IMG/VR virus record: IMGVR_UViG_3300032323_000716 | Span: 1 to 64,000 of that record | DNA length: 64,000 nt | Source: a virus | Direction: 5' to 3' (one strand) | Part shown: positions 16,166-25,206 of the stretch, one piece after another | Numbering within the stretch: position 1 is the first letter of the stretch | How the letters are laid out: each line of letters opens with the position of its first letter | The notes under the pieces: model-generated | Databases searched by the model: none | The model's input: the letters and a program-made list of their open reading frames with translations, nothing else | What the model was told of the DNA's origin: nothing | Position numbers and translations under genes: made by a program

Positions 16166-16695
16166 GATTTCTTAAACAAAAAACTATTTCTAAATATAGT
16201 CCTAGCGATAACAGTTTTATCGCAGTGGATACTCGTCCGGACGGACACACTGCAGATGGCAGCAGGGCTATCATGGATCTCACCGGCGGATTAAGACTAC
16301 CTAAAGGTACTACTAATCAACGCCCAGAAATCACAGGTTTAGGAATTAGAACTCCAAACGGTGCCAACGGTTATATTAGATACAATACTACAACTAATAG
16401 TTTAGAAGCATACATTGATAATGTTTGGGAAGTAGTACGTGCTCCTGGAGCAACTAGTATTACTAAACAAACTCTAGGCCCTGGCAATGATGTAGAAACT
16501 ACATTTGGTCCGTTAAGTCAAATACCTAGTTCAGAAAATAACATATTAGTACTTGTAGAAAACGTTTTTCAAATTTCCGATACTAACTTTAATCTAGTAG
16601 ACAACTATCTAGGTTCAGGAAATACCTATATTGTTTTTACAAGCCCAGTTCCTACAGATAAACTTATTACTATATATTTTGGTTTTGCTAATTAA
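16162..16695 (+). CDS. Virion structural protein with W-module
   Basis: 177 residues beginning MRFLKQKTISKYSPSDNSF. Residues about 62-92 hold a piece of the type GYIRYNTTTNSLEAYIDNVW, a small beta module ending in Trp that recurs in several tail proteins of this window. The C-terminal part is VLVENVFQISDTNFNL with TYIVFTSPVPTDKLITIYFG. It is co-translated with the gene before (ATGA) and spaced 8 bp from the next. Probably a small fibre or baseplate accessory; no known family name. Confidence 0.55.
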   Translation: MRFLKQKTISKYSPSDNSFIAVDTRPDGHTADGSRAIMDLTGGLRLPKGTTNQRPEITGLGIRTPNGANGYIRYNTTTNSLEAYIDNVWEVVRAPGATSITKQTLGPGNDVETTFGPLSQIPSSENNILVLVENVFQISDTNFNLVDNYLGSGNTYIVFTSPVPTDKLITIYFGFAN

Positions 16696-16703
16696 GGAGC
16701 ATT

Positions 16704-17798
16704 ATGAGCGAGAATCCCTACCTAGCACAACTTGGCCGCATAAGCGGTAAATTACTTACAGCCAACTTAGAAAGAAACGGTGCCGACCTTACTTTTAGAG
16801 GCGGCGAGTTAGACGATGATCTGTTATATCTCGATGTCAATAACATGCGAATTGGCATCAATTCAAACCCGCCAACAACAGATTTAGAAATTACCGGAGT
16901 TAGTAAAATAGCCGGTGATGTTTTAGTAACCGGAACTAGTGCAACTATTGACAACATCATAGTTGGTACTAATGGTACATTTTCAACTGTAGTCGGTCCT
17001 ATTAATATAACACCTGTAGGACCGGATGCTTATGTACAGTATAAAAGAGTGTTGACTCCTGAATTTGAAATAGAAACAAATTACATACAGGTCATATCCA
17101 CAAATCAAAATCTTGAATTAGATGCTGCAGGAACTGGTAAAATAGACATACAAAGTCCTACAGACATTGCAGGAAACTTGCAGGTAAACGGTAATATTTC
17201 TGCTACTGGAGATATACAAATAGGCGGACAGTTTTTCATTGGTGATAGTCCACTAGACACTGTAACTGTAAACCCAGATTTTCAACAAGGGTTAGTAACT
17301 GGTGCTACAAATTCCTATGATCTAGGTAGTCCTACAACACGATGGGGAGAAGTTTGGATCACAGGTATCCTAGCAGACTCTTTGGTTACTACTACACTAA
17401 CAGTAGGCGGTCAAATGACATTGACCGGCAATACTTTTACCACAGCACAAAGCAACGATGATTTATTAATTCAGCCAGATACAGGAATATACCACCTAGA
17501 AAATTTAGATATACAAGGTGGAGTAATAAACAATACTTCATTAACTAGTGATCTAATACTACAACATACAGGTGATGGGTATCTTGCATTCACGGATACT
17601 AATGCTATTCGATTGCCTTCAGGTAATAATTCTCAACGTGTGGGAATAGAAATAGGCGAAACTCGTTGGAACAACGAAGAAGGTTATCTAGAATGTTTTG
17701 ACGGTACTGTATGGCAAGTTTCTACTGGTGGCGGTGTGGTTGTAACTCCTGCTATCATGGAAGAATTAAGCCGTCGTTATACTCTCATCTTTGGTTAA
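16704..17798 (+). CDS. Fibre-like virion protein, paralogue of 17920
   Basis: 364 residues. The N-terminus GRISGKLLTANLERNGADL, then DDLLYLDVNNMRIGIN, is shared with the next gene (GRISGPLLKANLIRDGVDL, DLLYLDVNNSRIGIN). The middle has repeated beta units (NGNISATGDIQIGGQFFIGD, SPTTRWGEVWITGI) and the end has the W-module TRWNNEEGYLECFDGTVWQ. Such stalk repeats occur in trimeric phage fibres. The tandem pair probably arose by duplication and may form two related short fibres or hetero-oligomers. Confidence 0.6.
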   Translation: MSENPYLAQLGRISGKLLTANLERNGADLTFRGGELDDDLLYLDVNNMRIGINSNPPTTDLEITGVSKIAGDVLVTGTSATIDNIIVGTNGTFSTVVGPINITPVGPDAYVQYKRVLTPEFEIETNYIQVISTNQNLELDAAGTGKIDIQSPTDIAGNLQVNGNISATGDIQIGGQFFIGDSPLDTVTVNPDFQQGLVTGATNSYDLGSPTTRWGEVWITGILADSLVTTTLTVGGQMTLTGNTFTTAQSNDDLLIQPDTGIYHLENLDIQGGVINNTSLTSDLILQHTGDGYLAFTDTNAIRLPSGNNSQRVGIEIGETRWNNEEGYLECFDGTVWQVSTGGGVVVTPAIMEELSRRYTLIFG

Positions 17799-17810
17799 AT
17801 TCTCAATCGA

Positions 17811-17919
17811 TATAAATACTACTAATCGCAGTCAGTGACCAACTGTAGCGGGATTCAACTGTGGTAAACCCGCAATGTAAGGTGGTTATCCGTGAAACGC
17901 GGTGTATTGAGGAGAGCTG
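17811..17919 (+). promoter_or_regulatory. Perfect T4-type late promoter TATAAATA with a 100-nt structured leader
   Basis: TATAAATA at 17811-17818 matches the T4 consensus exactly. About 100 nt separate it from ATG 17920. That leader contains GCGGG and CCCGC arms around 17850-17873 and ends in GAGGAG. A leader this long is unusual here, where several late octamers lie only 5 nt from the start codon. Confidence 0.7.
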
Positions 17920-18972
17920 ATGGCTATTGGTCGCATTTCCGGTCCGCTCTTAAAGGCTAATCTCATCAGAGATGGTGTAGATCTAGCGTTTGAGACAGAC
18001 CTTTTATATCTCGATGTTAATAACTCACGAATCGGCATCAATAATGCCAGTCCTCAATACGATTTAGATGTAATTGGTACAGCACGTACTACAGATCTTG
18101 AAGTAACTAATCAATTAGACGTAGGTAATATTAATATCACAGGCAACACTATTGCCAGTGATTTACCTGTGATTAGTTTTGTAGCGTCCGGCGGTGAAGC
18201 CACTGCCTATCACAGCAGATTAATAGTAGATGATTTAGAGTTTAGCGGAAACACTATCTCAACTACAGTTTCAAACAGCAACTTAGAACTAAGAGCCAAC
18301 GGTACTGGAAAAGTTGATATCTTGTCAAGAACAGATATCACTGGCAATTTAAACGTAAACGGCAATATTGCAGCCACAGGTAATATCACCATTGGCGGAA
18401 ATTTAATTATAGGTGACAGCATCACAGATACTGTTACAGTTAACGCCAGTATTACCAGCGACTTAGTCCCCCAAACAAATGGAGCATATGATCTAGGATC
18501 CAGCAGTTTTCGCTGGAGAAATGTTTATGCACAGGGAATTTTTGGTAGTACTCTAACACTTAATACTTTTAATATTGGCAATTTAGTTTTATCTGATAAT
18601 ATCATATCAACAACTTTAAATCAAGACTTAGTCTTAGATGCCAACGGAACCGGATTTGTTGTCATTGGTAATTTTAGAATCCGCGGCAGTACCATACAGA
18701 ATTATGTAAATGACAGCATAACAGAAATTGATCAAACCGGAACTGGATTTTTTAAAATCTCCGGAACTAATGCTTTTATACCACCAAAAGGCGATACCGG
18801 TCAGAGACCTACTACATATGCTGTAGAAGGTATGACTAGATATAATACAGATTCTAAAGCGTTAGAAATATGGGACGGTATAGCATGGGTAAGCCCTGCA
18901 GGTACTATCGGTGCTGTATCTGAATCCACTGCTAATGAAATTGCTGTGAAATTTGCACTGACTATAGGATAA
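17920..18972 (+). CDS. Fibre-like virion protein, paralogue of 16704
   Basis: 350 residues with the same N-terminal block as the preceding gene, similar central repeats (NGNIAATGNITIGGNLIIGD, GSSSFRWRNVYAQGIFG) and the C-terminal W-module GMTRYNTDSKALEIWDGIAW. The two proteins differ enough to have diverged in surface residues while keeping the stalk. It has its own perfect late promoter and a long leader, so its expression can differ from that of its paralogue. It ends 4 bp before the next gene. Confidence 0.6.
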   Translation: MAIGRISGPLLKANLIRDGVDLAFETDLLYLDVNNSRIGINNASPQYDLDVIGTARTTDLEVTNQLDVGNINITGNTIASDLPVISFVASGGEATAYHSRLIVDDLEFSGNTISTTVSNSNLELRANGTGKVDILSRTDITGNLNVNGNIAATGNITIGGNLIIGDSITDTVTVNASITSDLVPQTNGAYDLGSSSFRWRNVYAQGIFGSTLTLNTFNIGNLVLSDNIISTTLNQDLVLDANGTGFVVIGNFRIRGSTIQNYVNDSITEIDQTGTGFFKISGTNAFIPPKGDTGQRPTTYAVEGMTRYNTDSKALEIWDGIAWVSPAGTIGAVSESTANEIAVKFALTIG

Positions 18973-18976
18973 AGAA

Positions 18977-19309
18977 ATGCCAACAACATTTAAACAAGCA
19001 ACCTCTGGCAGTATAGGAACTCATGTAGTAGATGTATTAACTGTTAATACAGGTTTTACTGTTACTGTGATCGGTTGCAATCTAGCAAACATTACTGATT
19101 ACGACACAGCAAATGTGGACGTTTATGTTAACGGTGTCGACAGTGTCGATATTACGTATATCAAAGGGTTAACAATACCTCCTAATTCTGCAGTTAAAAT
19201 TATTACCAATGGTGAAAAATTGATTATACCTCAAGGCGGCAGTCTAAGAATAGTCAGCGATTTAGCAGACAGTGTCAGCGCAGTAGTTAGTTACGTAGAG
19301 TTATCATAA
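18977..19309 (+). CDS. Small beta-sandwich-like virion protein (second of three)
   Basis: 110 residues, beta-rich: VVDVLTVNTGFTVTVIGCNL, then NVDVYVNGVDSVDITYIKGL, IPPNSAVKIITNGEKLIIPQ and a final SVSAVVSYVELS. The strand order and ending match the proteins at 15806 and 33642. It lies between a fibre-like gene and the small gene at 19320 with almost no spacing. No enzymatic motif. It is probably a small decoration or adaptor on tail fibres; this is inferred only. Confidence 0.5.
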   Translation: MPTTFKQATSGSIGTHVVDVLTVNTGFTVTVIGCNLANITDYDTANVDVYVNGVDSVDITYIKGLTIPPNSAVKIITNGEKLIIPQGGSLRIVSDLADSVSAVVSYVELS

Positions 19310-19319
19310 GGAATAGATT

Positions 19320-19691
19320 ATGGCCAATAACAATTATTATCTTGGTACAGATCCGCAGACTAGATTAGGAGATACTCCTAGGTTTTTCTACGGTTTAAGA
19401 AAAAATGAAAATGGTAGTTTATTTCTTACACGCAGCGATCAGATGAAAGATGCAGACGTTATACAACTTAACGAACCCGGCGACGAAGCAGGAAATTACA
19501 CTGACTTTGAAAGCGGAGTAGATTTTTTTGAAGGCATAGATGTAAACCATAATCCAGTTTTTGAAAATTTAAGAATACAGCAGTACCGATGGGACAACAA
19601 AGCTATTTTTTATTATGTCAACGATGACGGAGAATTAGTGATAAGAGTCAACAACGGATATACATACAACGACCTTGATTCAGAGGATTGA
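19320..19691 (+). CDS. Conserved small structural protein before the giant fibre
   Basis: 123 residues. Segments such as NNYYLGTDPQTRLGDTPRFF, YGLRKNENGSLFLTRSDQ and NYTDFESGVDFFEGIDVNHN are a pattern I associate with small conserved proteins beside fibre genes in aquatic T4-like phages. It is acidic, with mixed alpha/beta composition and no known catalytic motif. Only 3 bp separate it from the 1818-residue fibre, suggesting it is made with that fibre and may join it to the baseplate or cap its N-terminus. Confidence 0.6.
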   Translation: MANNNYYLGTDPQTRLGDTPRFFYGLRKNENGSLFLTRSDQMKDADVIQLNEPGDEAGNYTDFESGVDFFEGIDVNHNPVFENLRIQQYRWDNKAIFYYVNDDGELVIRVNNGYTYNDLDSED

Positions 19692-19694
19692 TAA

Positions 19695-22600
19695 ATGGCA
19701 GAATTTAAATTAAGTAGATTTAGATATACTTGGCGAGGAGAATGGAGTTCTTTTTCTCGCTATAATCCCGACGATGTTGTTAGTTATGGTGGTAAAGTAT
19801 ACGTAAGTCTTGAATCACACGCAGCCAACTCAAATTTTTATAACGATTTAAATTTCTTTAATAATGATGTTCCTCCCTTGTTGGTTCCTAAATGGGAACT
19901 AATGGCTGACGGAGTTAGTTGGCTAGGAGATTGGCAGACTGATACATTCTATAATGTAGGTGACATAGTAAAATTAGGCGGTACAGTTTATGTTTGTATT
20001 ACAGGACACACATCAGTAGCCAGTGAAAATGACTTTACTAGTCAGATAGCAAATTGGACTGTGCAGATTAATTCGCAAGATTGGAAAATTGCTTGGCAGG
20101 AAAATACCTATTATAAAATTAACGATATAGTACGATATGGCGGCACTGTTTATCGATGCACTGTTTCTCATCAATCCAGCGACCTTTCCCAGGGATTAGA
20201 ATCTAGTGCAGGTTTCTGGACCACAGTTTCTCTAGCAGATGATTGGAAAGGACTGTGGGAAACGTCAACAAGATTTAAGGCTAGAGATCTAGTACAATAC
20301 GGTGCCAGAGTATATAGATGTGAGGTTGGACACACATCGGCTGCATCAACAACAGAAGGATTAGAAGCCGATCTTGCCAAATGGTCTTTGATATACGACG
20401 GCATACGTCATAGAGGCACGTTTGCTCAAGGAACAATCTACCTTGTAGGTGACACAGTCAAGTATGGATCATATCTCTATAAGGCAAATACTTTCCACTT
20501 ATCTACATCTTCTATAGATTTTTCTTATTTTGATGTATACCTACCAGGACAAGAATTTGACGCTGACTGGCAACCATTGGCGCTATACCAACCGGGTGAT
20601 GTAGTAAATTATGGTGGTAATCTTTATTACGCTCTAAATTTAAATACCAACGCAGTTCCTAGTACAGATTCTGTAAATTGGCAGTTATTGTTCCAAGGCA
20701 GCAGAATGCTAGGAGACTGGAACGGCTTAATCAGTTATCGATTAGGCGATGTAGTGCGCAGAGGCGGCAACATATATGCCTGTTTGCTTGATCATATTAA
20801 CCAAGATCCTGATTTCCTAAACGATAACAGCACAACTAACTCAACTTATTGGGATTTAATTGTTCCGGGAGTTCGTTGGAGAGGAGTATGGCAGTCTGGA
20901 GAGTTTTACTATGCAGGTGATACAGTAGTATGGGTATCGAGTTCTTATCGTTGTCTAGACAAACATCTATCTGACAGTGGTAATCGTCCTGATGACGACC
21001 CAGAAGATGGCAGTACCTTAGAAGGAAGATATTGGGCTAAGATTACCGATGGTAATAAGATTAACAGACTAAAAGAAGTCGGTGATATTAGAACATTTGG
21101 TGACACAGGCGACGGTAGTACTATTGGATTTAAAGCACTTACTGTTGGTACACAAGGTAAAGCATTAACAGCAACTAGTTCCGGTGAAGTTTCTTGGGAA
21201 TTATTGCAAAACACAGATAAGGTATATTACGTAGCAGAGTTTGGCGAAGATATTGCAACTGCTGGAACATCTCCACAGAATCCGTGGAGAACTATTAGAT
21301 ATGCTACAGAAAACATTACTGGTTATGCAACTATATTTGTAAGGACCGGCGTCTACGATGAGATATTACCAATCCGTGTTCCTCCATTTGTAGCCATAGT
21401 TGGCGATGAATTACGCAGCACAGAAGTTCGCCCAGCCAATACACTTTTATCTGCATCTTATATAAATTATATCTTATCGGCAGCAGAATATATTCAAGAT
21501 ATTATTGGGTATGTGATTAGAGAAATTCCTGTTGGAGATAGTATTCTTGCTCCAGGTACGGCAGTTTACGGTACTGTACCTCAAAACTTTTCAGGTACAG
21601 CCGCTACTACTAATGAAGCATTGATTTTAGATTCATTGTTAAATCAATTTATTACACGATTAGAAACTCAAAATCCTGCATCAGTTAATGGTTCAGGATC
21701 TTTAACTATTAATACAGATAGATTAAATGCTCGAGCACAAGTCTTAGCAAATAAATCTTTTATTAAAAATGAAGTAACATTGTATATTGAAAATGTTCTT
21801 ACAGATTCTACAGTCACAAATCTTCCTGCAAGATTTGACGGAGATTTAGATAGAATTATTGACAGCATTTATTATGATTTAGGGTATGTAGGTAACTGGA
21901 AAACTATCGAAGCAGCAAATTATTTCTTATGTGCCAGCGACTACGACATAAACAAAACACAGAATATGTTCTTATTAAGAGACGGCACAGGTCTTCGCAA
22001 TATGACATTTACTGGACTTAGCGGTACGCTGTCAGGACTTTCAACATTAGAAGTTACACAAAGACCTACCGCTGGTGCTTACGCCAGTCTTGATCCGGGT
22101 TGGGGACCTTCAGATAGTTCTGCTTGGGTTGGAACAAAATCACCGTACGTACAAAACGTAACTACTTTTGGAGACGGCTGTGTGGGACTTAAGATTGACG
22201 GGGATTTACATTCTGGCGGAAATCAAACTATTGTTGCTAACGACTTTACACAGATTCTTTCAGATGGTATTGGAGTATGGGCCAACGGAACCGGTCGTAC
22301 AGAATGTGTTTCTGTATTCACATATTATAATCACATAGGCTATCTATGTACTAACGGTGGTAAGATACGCGGTACAAACGGTAACTGTTCATATGGACAG
22401 TTTGGCGCAGTGTCCGACGGATTCAACACCACAGAAATACCAATTACTGCATCTGTAAACAACAGATACTATGATGCTACGGTATATCAGGTATTAGCAG
22501 GCGACAATAACGAATTATTAAAATTCTTCTTTTCAAATGGTGGAGTTAATTATACCACAGCAACAGGAACGATTACCGGTTCTGGTATAAATTCAAATGT

Positions 22601-25151
22601 AGTATTTGACGAATTCCGCAGTGGCGGAGTATCAGAAGTAAGGATTACTGATCCGGGTGACTCGTCAGCAGCAGGCGGCTCTGGATATGTGTTCACTACA
22701 AACTCTGCACAAACTGGTGACGCTACTAGAGTACAAATTGCAGGATCAGATGAAAATCTAGCATCTAATTATAGACAGATGAGATTGGTATTAAGTGCAG
22801 GAACAGGCACTGGACAATACGGATATATCGCAGAATATGATGCTACAGGAAAATATGCCTACATAGGTCTAGAAGGTCAACCTCAAGTTACTGTAACATC
22901 ATCAAGTTCTACAGGAAACATTCTAACAACCAGTTCAACAGAGCATTTATCTGTAAACGATCCTGTGATTTTTGTAGGTACAAAATTTGGTAATATACAA
23001 GATAACACAGTCTACTATATTAGAACATTGCCTAGCGGTACACAATTTACAATTAGTGCTAGTTCAGGCGGTCCTGCATTTAATTTAATTAACGGCAGTG
23101 GCACAATGGTTATGCATCGAATAGGATGGCAGCACTTTGTAGAAGGCACACCTATAGAGGCTTCTCTAAATAATACCACAAATTATTTTATTGAGCCAAG
23201 AATTAATTTTAGTAGTCCTGGTTTCAGTTCAACATCAATGGCGTTGCCAGCATCGAGACAATGGACTAGTATTGCTGCCGGACCAAATAATATCGTAGCA
23301 GTGGCTTTAGATTCAAATATTGCTGTCTATAGCGGCGACAACGGTGCAGCATGGAACAATGGAACTTTGCCAGCCACAGCACTTTGGACCAAAGTCAAAT
23401 ATGTTGGTGGAAGATTTATGGCATTTGCCACAGGCGGTCAAGCAGCCTATAGTACTTCAGGAACTTCGTGGACCCCAATGGCTATGCCTAGCACTGCTGA
23501 ATGGAGAGATGTTGCTTACGGTGACGGTAAATGGGTGGCAGTATCTGTAGGCGGAAACAGAGCAGCAATTTCCACAGATGGTGCTACATGGTCAACATCA
23601 ACATTACCCGAAGGTGCAGACTGGAATGCCATAGAGTACGGCAAAGGTAAATTTGTTACTACAGCCTTAAGTGATTCGTCTACAGGTGTTGCTATTGCAT
23701 ACAGCACAAACGGAACTTCGTGGACTTTAGGTTCAATACCTCAAGGGTCGTATGCATTGGCCTACGGTAATAATAGATTCGTAGCATTATCTGGAGGTTA
23801 CGCAGGTGCTACAGAAGTTTCTACAAGTTTTGATGGTATAACATGGACTGAAAGTACTATAGCAGCCGCAGACTGGAGAGCCATTAAGTATGCAGGCGGG
23901 TTATTTGTAGCAGTGGCCAATGGCAGTGCTAATATGGCGCTGTCTATTGATGGTAGAACATGGACTTATCAATCAATGACTACCTCTGCAGAATATTGTG
24001 ACGTTACATATTCTGAAGTAGTCAATCCTGGAAGATTTATTGCCATAGCAGGTCTTGTGGCTAATTCTACAGTTGGTAGAGTAGTAAGAACAGGTAGAAC
24101 TGCAGAAGCCAGAGCCATTGTGGTAGCAGGAAGAATATCTGCTATCAATATTTGGGAACCAGGCAGCGGATATTCCAGTGCACCTGTAATGACAGTTAAT
24201 GATCCAAACAACAGTTCAGAGGTTGCAACTGCTGTAAGGCTAGGCAGTGGAGTAATTGCTGGACCTACAATAATTAGCGGTGGTGCAGGATTTGAAACTT
24301 CAAGTACTAGAGTTACTATCACAGGTGACGGTTACAAAGATGAATATCAAATAGGTACTGAATTAGTAGTTAGTGGTTTAACTCGTATACCGGGACCGGG
24401 AGATAACGTAACTATTTCCGGCATCGATGATTATATCTATAAACTTCTAACAACAACTATTTTAGGTGGTTCTTTAGGTAACTATCTAGCAAGAATCACT
24501 ATTGCTAAAGATCTTGGTAGAGACGAAAGCCCAGAACATGGAACTTTGGTTGAAATTAGACAATTGTATTCACAGGTTAGACTAACTGGACACGATTTGT
24601 TAGATATTGGATTAGGAAATTTCACAGAAACTAATTATCCAGATACATTAAATCCAAATGGTACAGTAATAGCACCTGAAAATGAAATCATTGAGAGGGC
24701 AGGAGGACGAGTATTTTACACCTCAACTGACCAAGATGGTAATTTCCGTGTAGGAGAATTATTTGCTGTTGAGCAGGCCACTGGTACAGTTACACTAAAT
24801 GCACAGTTCTTTGAATTAGAAGGTCTAGAAGAATTGAGATTGGGTGGTGTTACTGTTGGTGGCTCTGGTGTAGTTATTCGTGAGTTTTCTACAGACGCAA
24901 CGTTCACAGCAGATTCAAACAATATTATTCCTACTCAGAGAGCAATCAAAGCATATTTAAATGCTAGAGTATCCGGAGGCGGAGCCGACGCTATTACAGG
25001 TCAATTAACTGCCGGTATTGTACAGATTGGTCCAGAATCATTAGGGACTACAACAGGCGACGAATTGATTTTTGATGCTAAGGTGAATTTTAGAGGCGGT
25101 ATTGACGGTACGTTCCTTGCGCAGGTTTATTATCTAAGTGCTTCGGTATAA
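19695..25151 (+). CDS. Giant tail fibre with carbohydrate-binding-like repeats and Asp-box beta-propeller
   Basis: 1818 residues. Residues about 10-450 hold tandem repeats of the form W(x)GxW...YxxGDxVxYGGxxYxCxxxH, resembling chitin-binding CBM5/12 modules. From about 510 the sequence looks like a beta-helix (YYVAEFGEDIATAG, FVRTGVYDEILPIRVPPFVA). One helical module with NKSFIKNEVTLYI lies near 685. Residues about 1189-1455 contain Asp-box-type repeats (for example AISTDGATWS), typical of sialidase-like propellers. The C-terminal 190 residues start YSQVRLTGHDLLDIGLGNFT and contain FYTSTDQDGNFRVGELF, shared with the next fibre. No catalytic sialidase Arg triad is evident, so binding rather than cleavage is more likely. 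Role: host glycan recognition. Confidence 0.7.
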   Translation: MAEFKLSRFRYTWRGEWSSFSRYNPDDVVSYGGKVYVSLESHAANSNFYNDLNFFNNDVPPLLVPKWELMADGVSWLGDWQTDTFYNVGDIVKLGGTVYVCITGHTSVASENDFTSQIANWTVQINSQDWKIAWQENTYYKINDIVRYGGTVYRCTVSHQSSDLSQGLESSAGFWTTVSLADDWKGLWETSTRFKARDLVQYGARVYRCEVGHTSAASTTEGLEADLAKWSLIYDGIRHRGTFAQGTIYLVGDTVKYGSYLYKANTFHLSTSSIDFSYFDVYLPGQEFDADWQPLALYQPGDVVNYGGNLYYALNLNTNAVPSTDSVNWQLLFQGSRMLGDWNGLISYRLGDVVRRGGNIYACLLDHINQDPDFLNDNSTTNSTYWDLIVPGVRWRGVWQSGEFYYAGDTVVWVSSSYRCLDKHLSDSGNRPDDDPEDGSTLEGRYWAKITDGNKINRLKEVGDIRTFGDTGDGSTIGFKALTVGTQGKALTATSSGEVSWELLQNTDKVYYVAEFGEDIATAGTSPQNPWRTIRYATENITGYATIFVRTGVYDEILPIRVPPFVAIVGDELRSTEVRPANTLLSASYINYILSAAEYIQDIIGYVIREIPVGDSILAPGTAVYGTVPQNFSGTAATTNEALILDSLLNQFITRLETQNPASVNGSGSLTINTDRLNARAQVLANKSFIKNEVTLYIENVLTDSTVTNLPARFDGDLDRIIDSIYYDLGYVGNWKTIEAANYFLCASDYDINKTQNMFLLRDGTGLRNMTFTGLSGTLSGLSTLEVTQRPTAGAYASLDPGWGPSDSSAWVGTKSPYVQNVTTFGDGCVGLKIDGDLHSGGNQTIVANDFTQILSDGIGVWANGTGRTECVSVFTYYNHIGYLCTNGGKIRGTNGNCSYGQFGAVSDGFNTTEIPITASVNNRYYDATVYQVLAGDNNELLKFFFSNGGVNYTTATGTITGSGINSNVVFDEFRSGGVSEVRITDPGDSSAAGGSGYVFTTNSAQTGDATRVQIAGSDENLASNYRQMRLVLSAGTGTGQYGYIAEYDATGKYAYIGLEGQPQVTVTSSSSTGNILTTSSTEHLSVNDPVIFVGTKFGNIQDNTVYYIRTLPSGTQFTISASSGGPAFNLINGSGTMVMHRIGWQHFVEGTPIEASLNNTTNYFIEPRINFSSPGFSSTSMALPASRQWTSIAAGPNNIVAVALDSNIAVYSGDNGAAWNNGTLPATALWTKVKYVGGRFMAFATGGQAAYSTSGTSWTPMAMPSTAEWRDVAYGDGKWVAVSVGGNRAAISTDGATWSTSTLPEGADWNAIEYGKGKFVTTALSDSSTGVAIAYSTNGTSWTLGSIPQGSYALAYGNNRFVALSGGYAGATEVSTSFDGITWTESTIAAADWRAIKYAGGLFVAVANGSANMALSIDGRTWTYQSMTTSAEYCDVTYSEVVNPGRFIAIAGLVANSTVGRVVRTGRTAEARAIVVAGRISAINIWEPGSGYSSAPVMTVNDPNNSSEVATAVRLGSGVIAGPTIISGGAGFETSSTRVTITGDGYKDEYQIGTELVVSGLTRIPGPGDNVTISGIDDYIYKLLTTTILGGSLGNYLARITIAKDLGRDESPEHGTLVEIRQLYSQVRLTGHDLLDIGLGNFTETNYPDTLNPNGTVIAPENEIIERAGGRVFYTSTDQDGNFRVGELFAVEQATGTVTLNAQFFELEGLEELRLGGVTVGGSGVVIREFSTDATFTADSNNIIPTQRAIKAYLNARVSGGGADAITGQLTAGIVQIGPESLGTTTGDELIFDAKVNFRGGIDGTFLAQVYYLSASV
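19720..21040 (+). repeat. Tandem W/GD/YGG repeats (CBM5/12-like) in the first giant fibre
   Basis: About eight units of about 55 residues. Each has a Trp pair, a YxxGDxV turn, a YGGxxYxC strand and a closing Trp. The protein pattern is repeated while codon choice differs between units, which suggests old duplications under selection. Confidence 0.65.
23262..24060 (+). repeat. Asp-box (BNR-like) repeats in the first giant fibre
   Basis: Repeated units with a W...VAYGxGxFVAV strand followed by an S(T/x)(D/N)GxxW turn, about 40 residues each. This is the pattern of sialidase-type beta-propellers. Confidence 0.6.
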
Positions 25152-25170
25152 ACCTATGTGTAAGAGATCG

Positions 25171-25178
25171 AATAAATA
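25171..25178 (+). promoter_or_regulatory. Late promoter-like octamer AATAAATA
   Basis: In the 55-bp gap between the two giant fibres, 28 nt before ATG 25207. A TATGGAG ribosome site lies between. Confidence 0.6.
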
Positions 25179-25206
25179 TTAATTAATGCGAATTATGGAG
25201 CTATAA

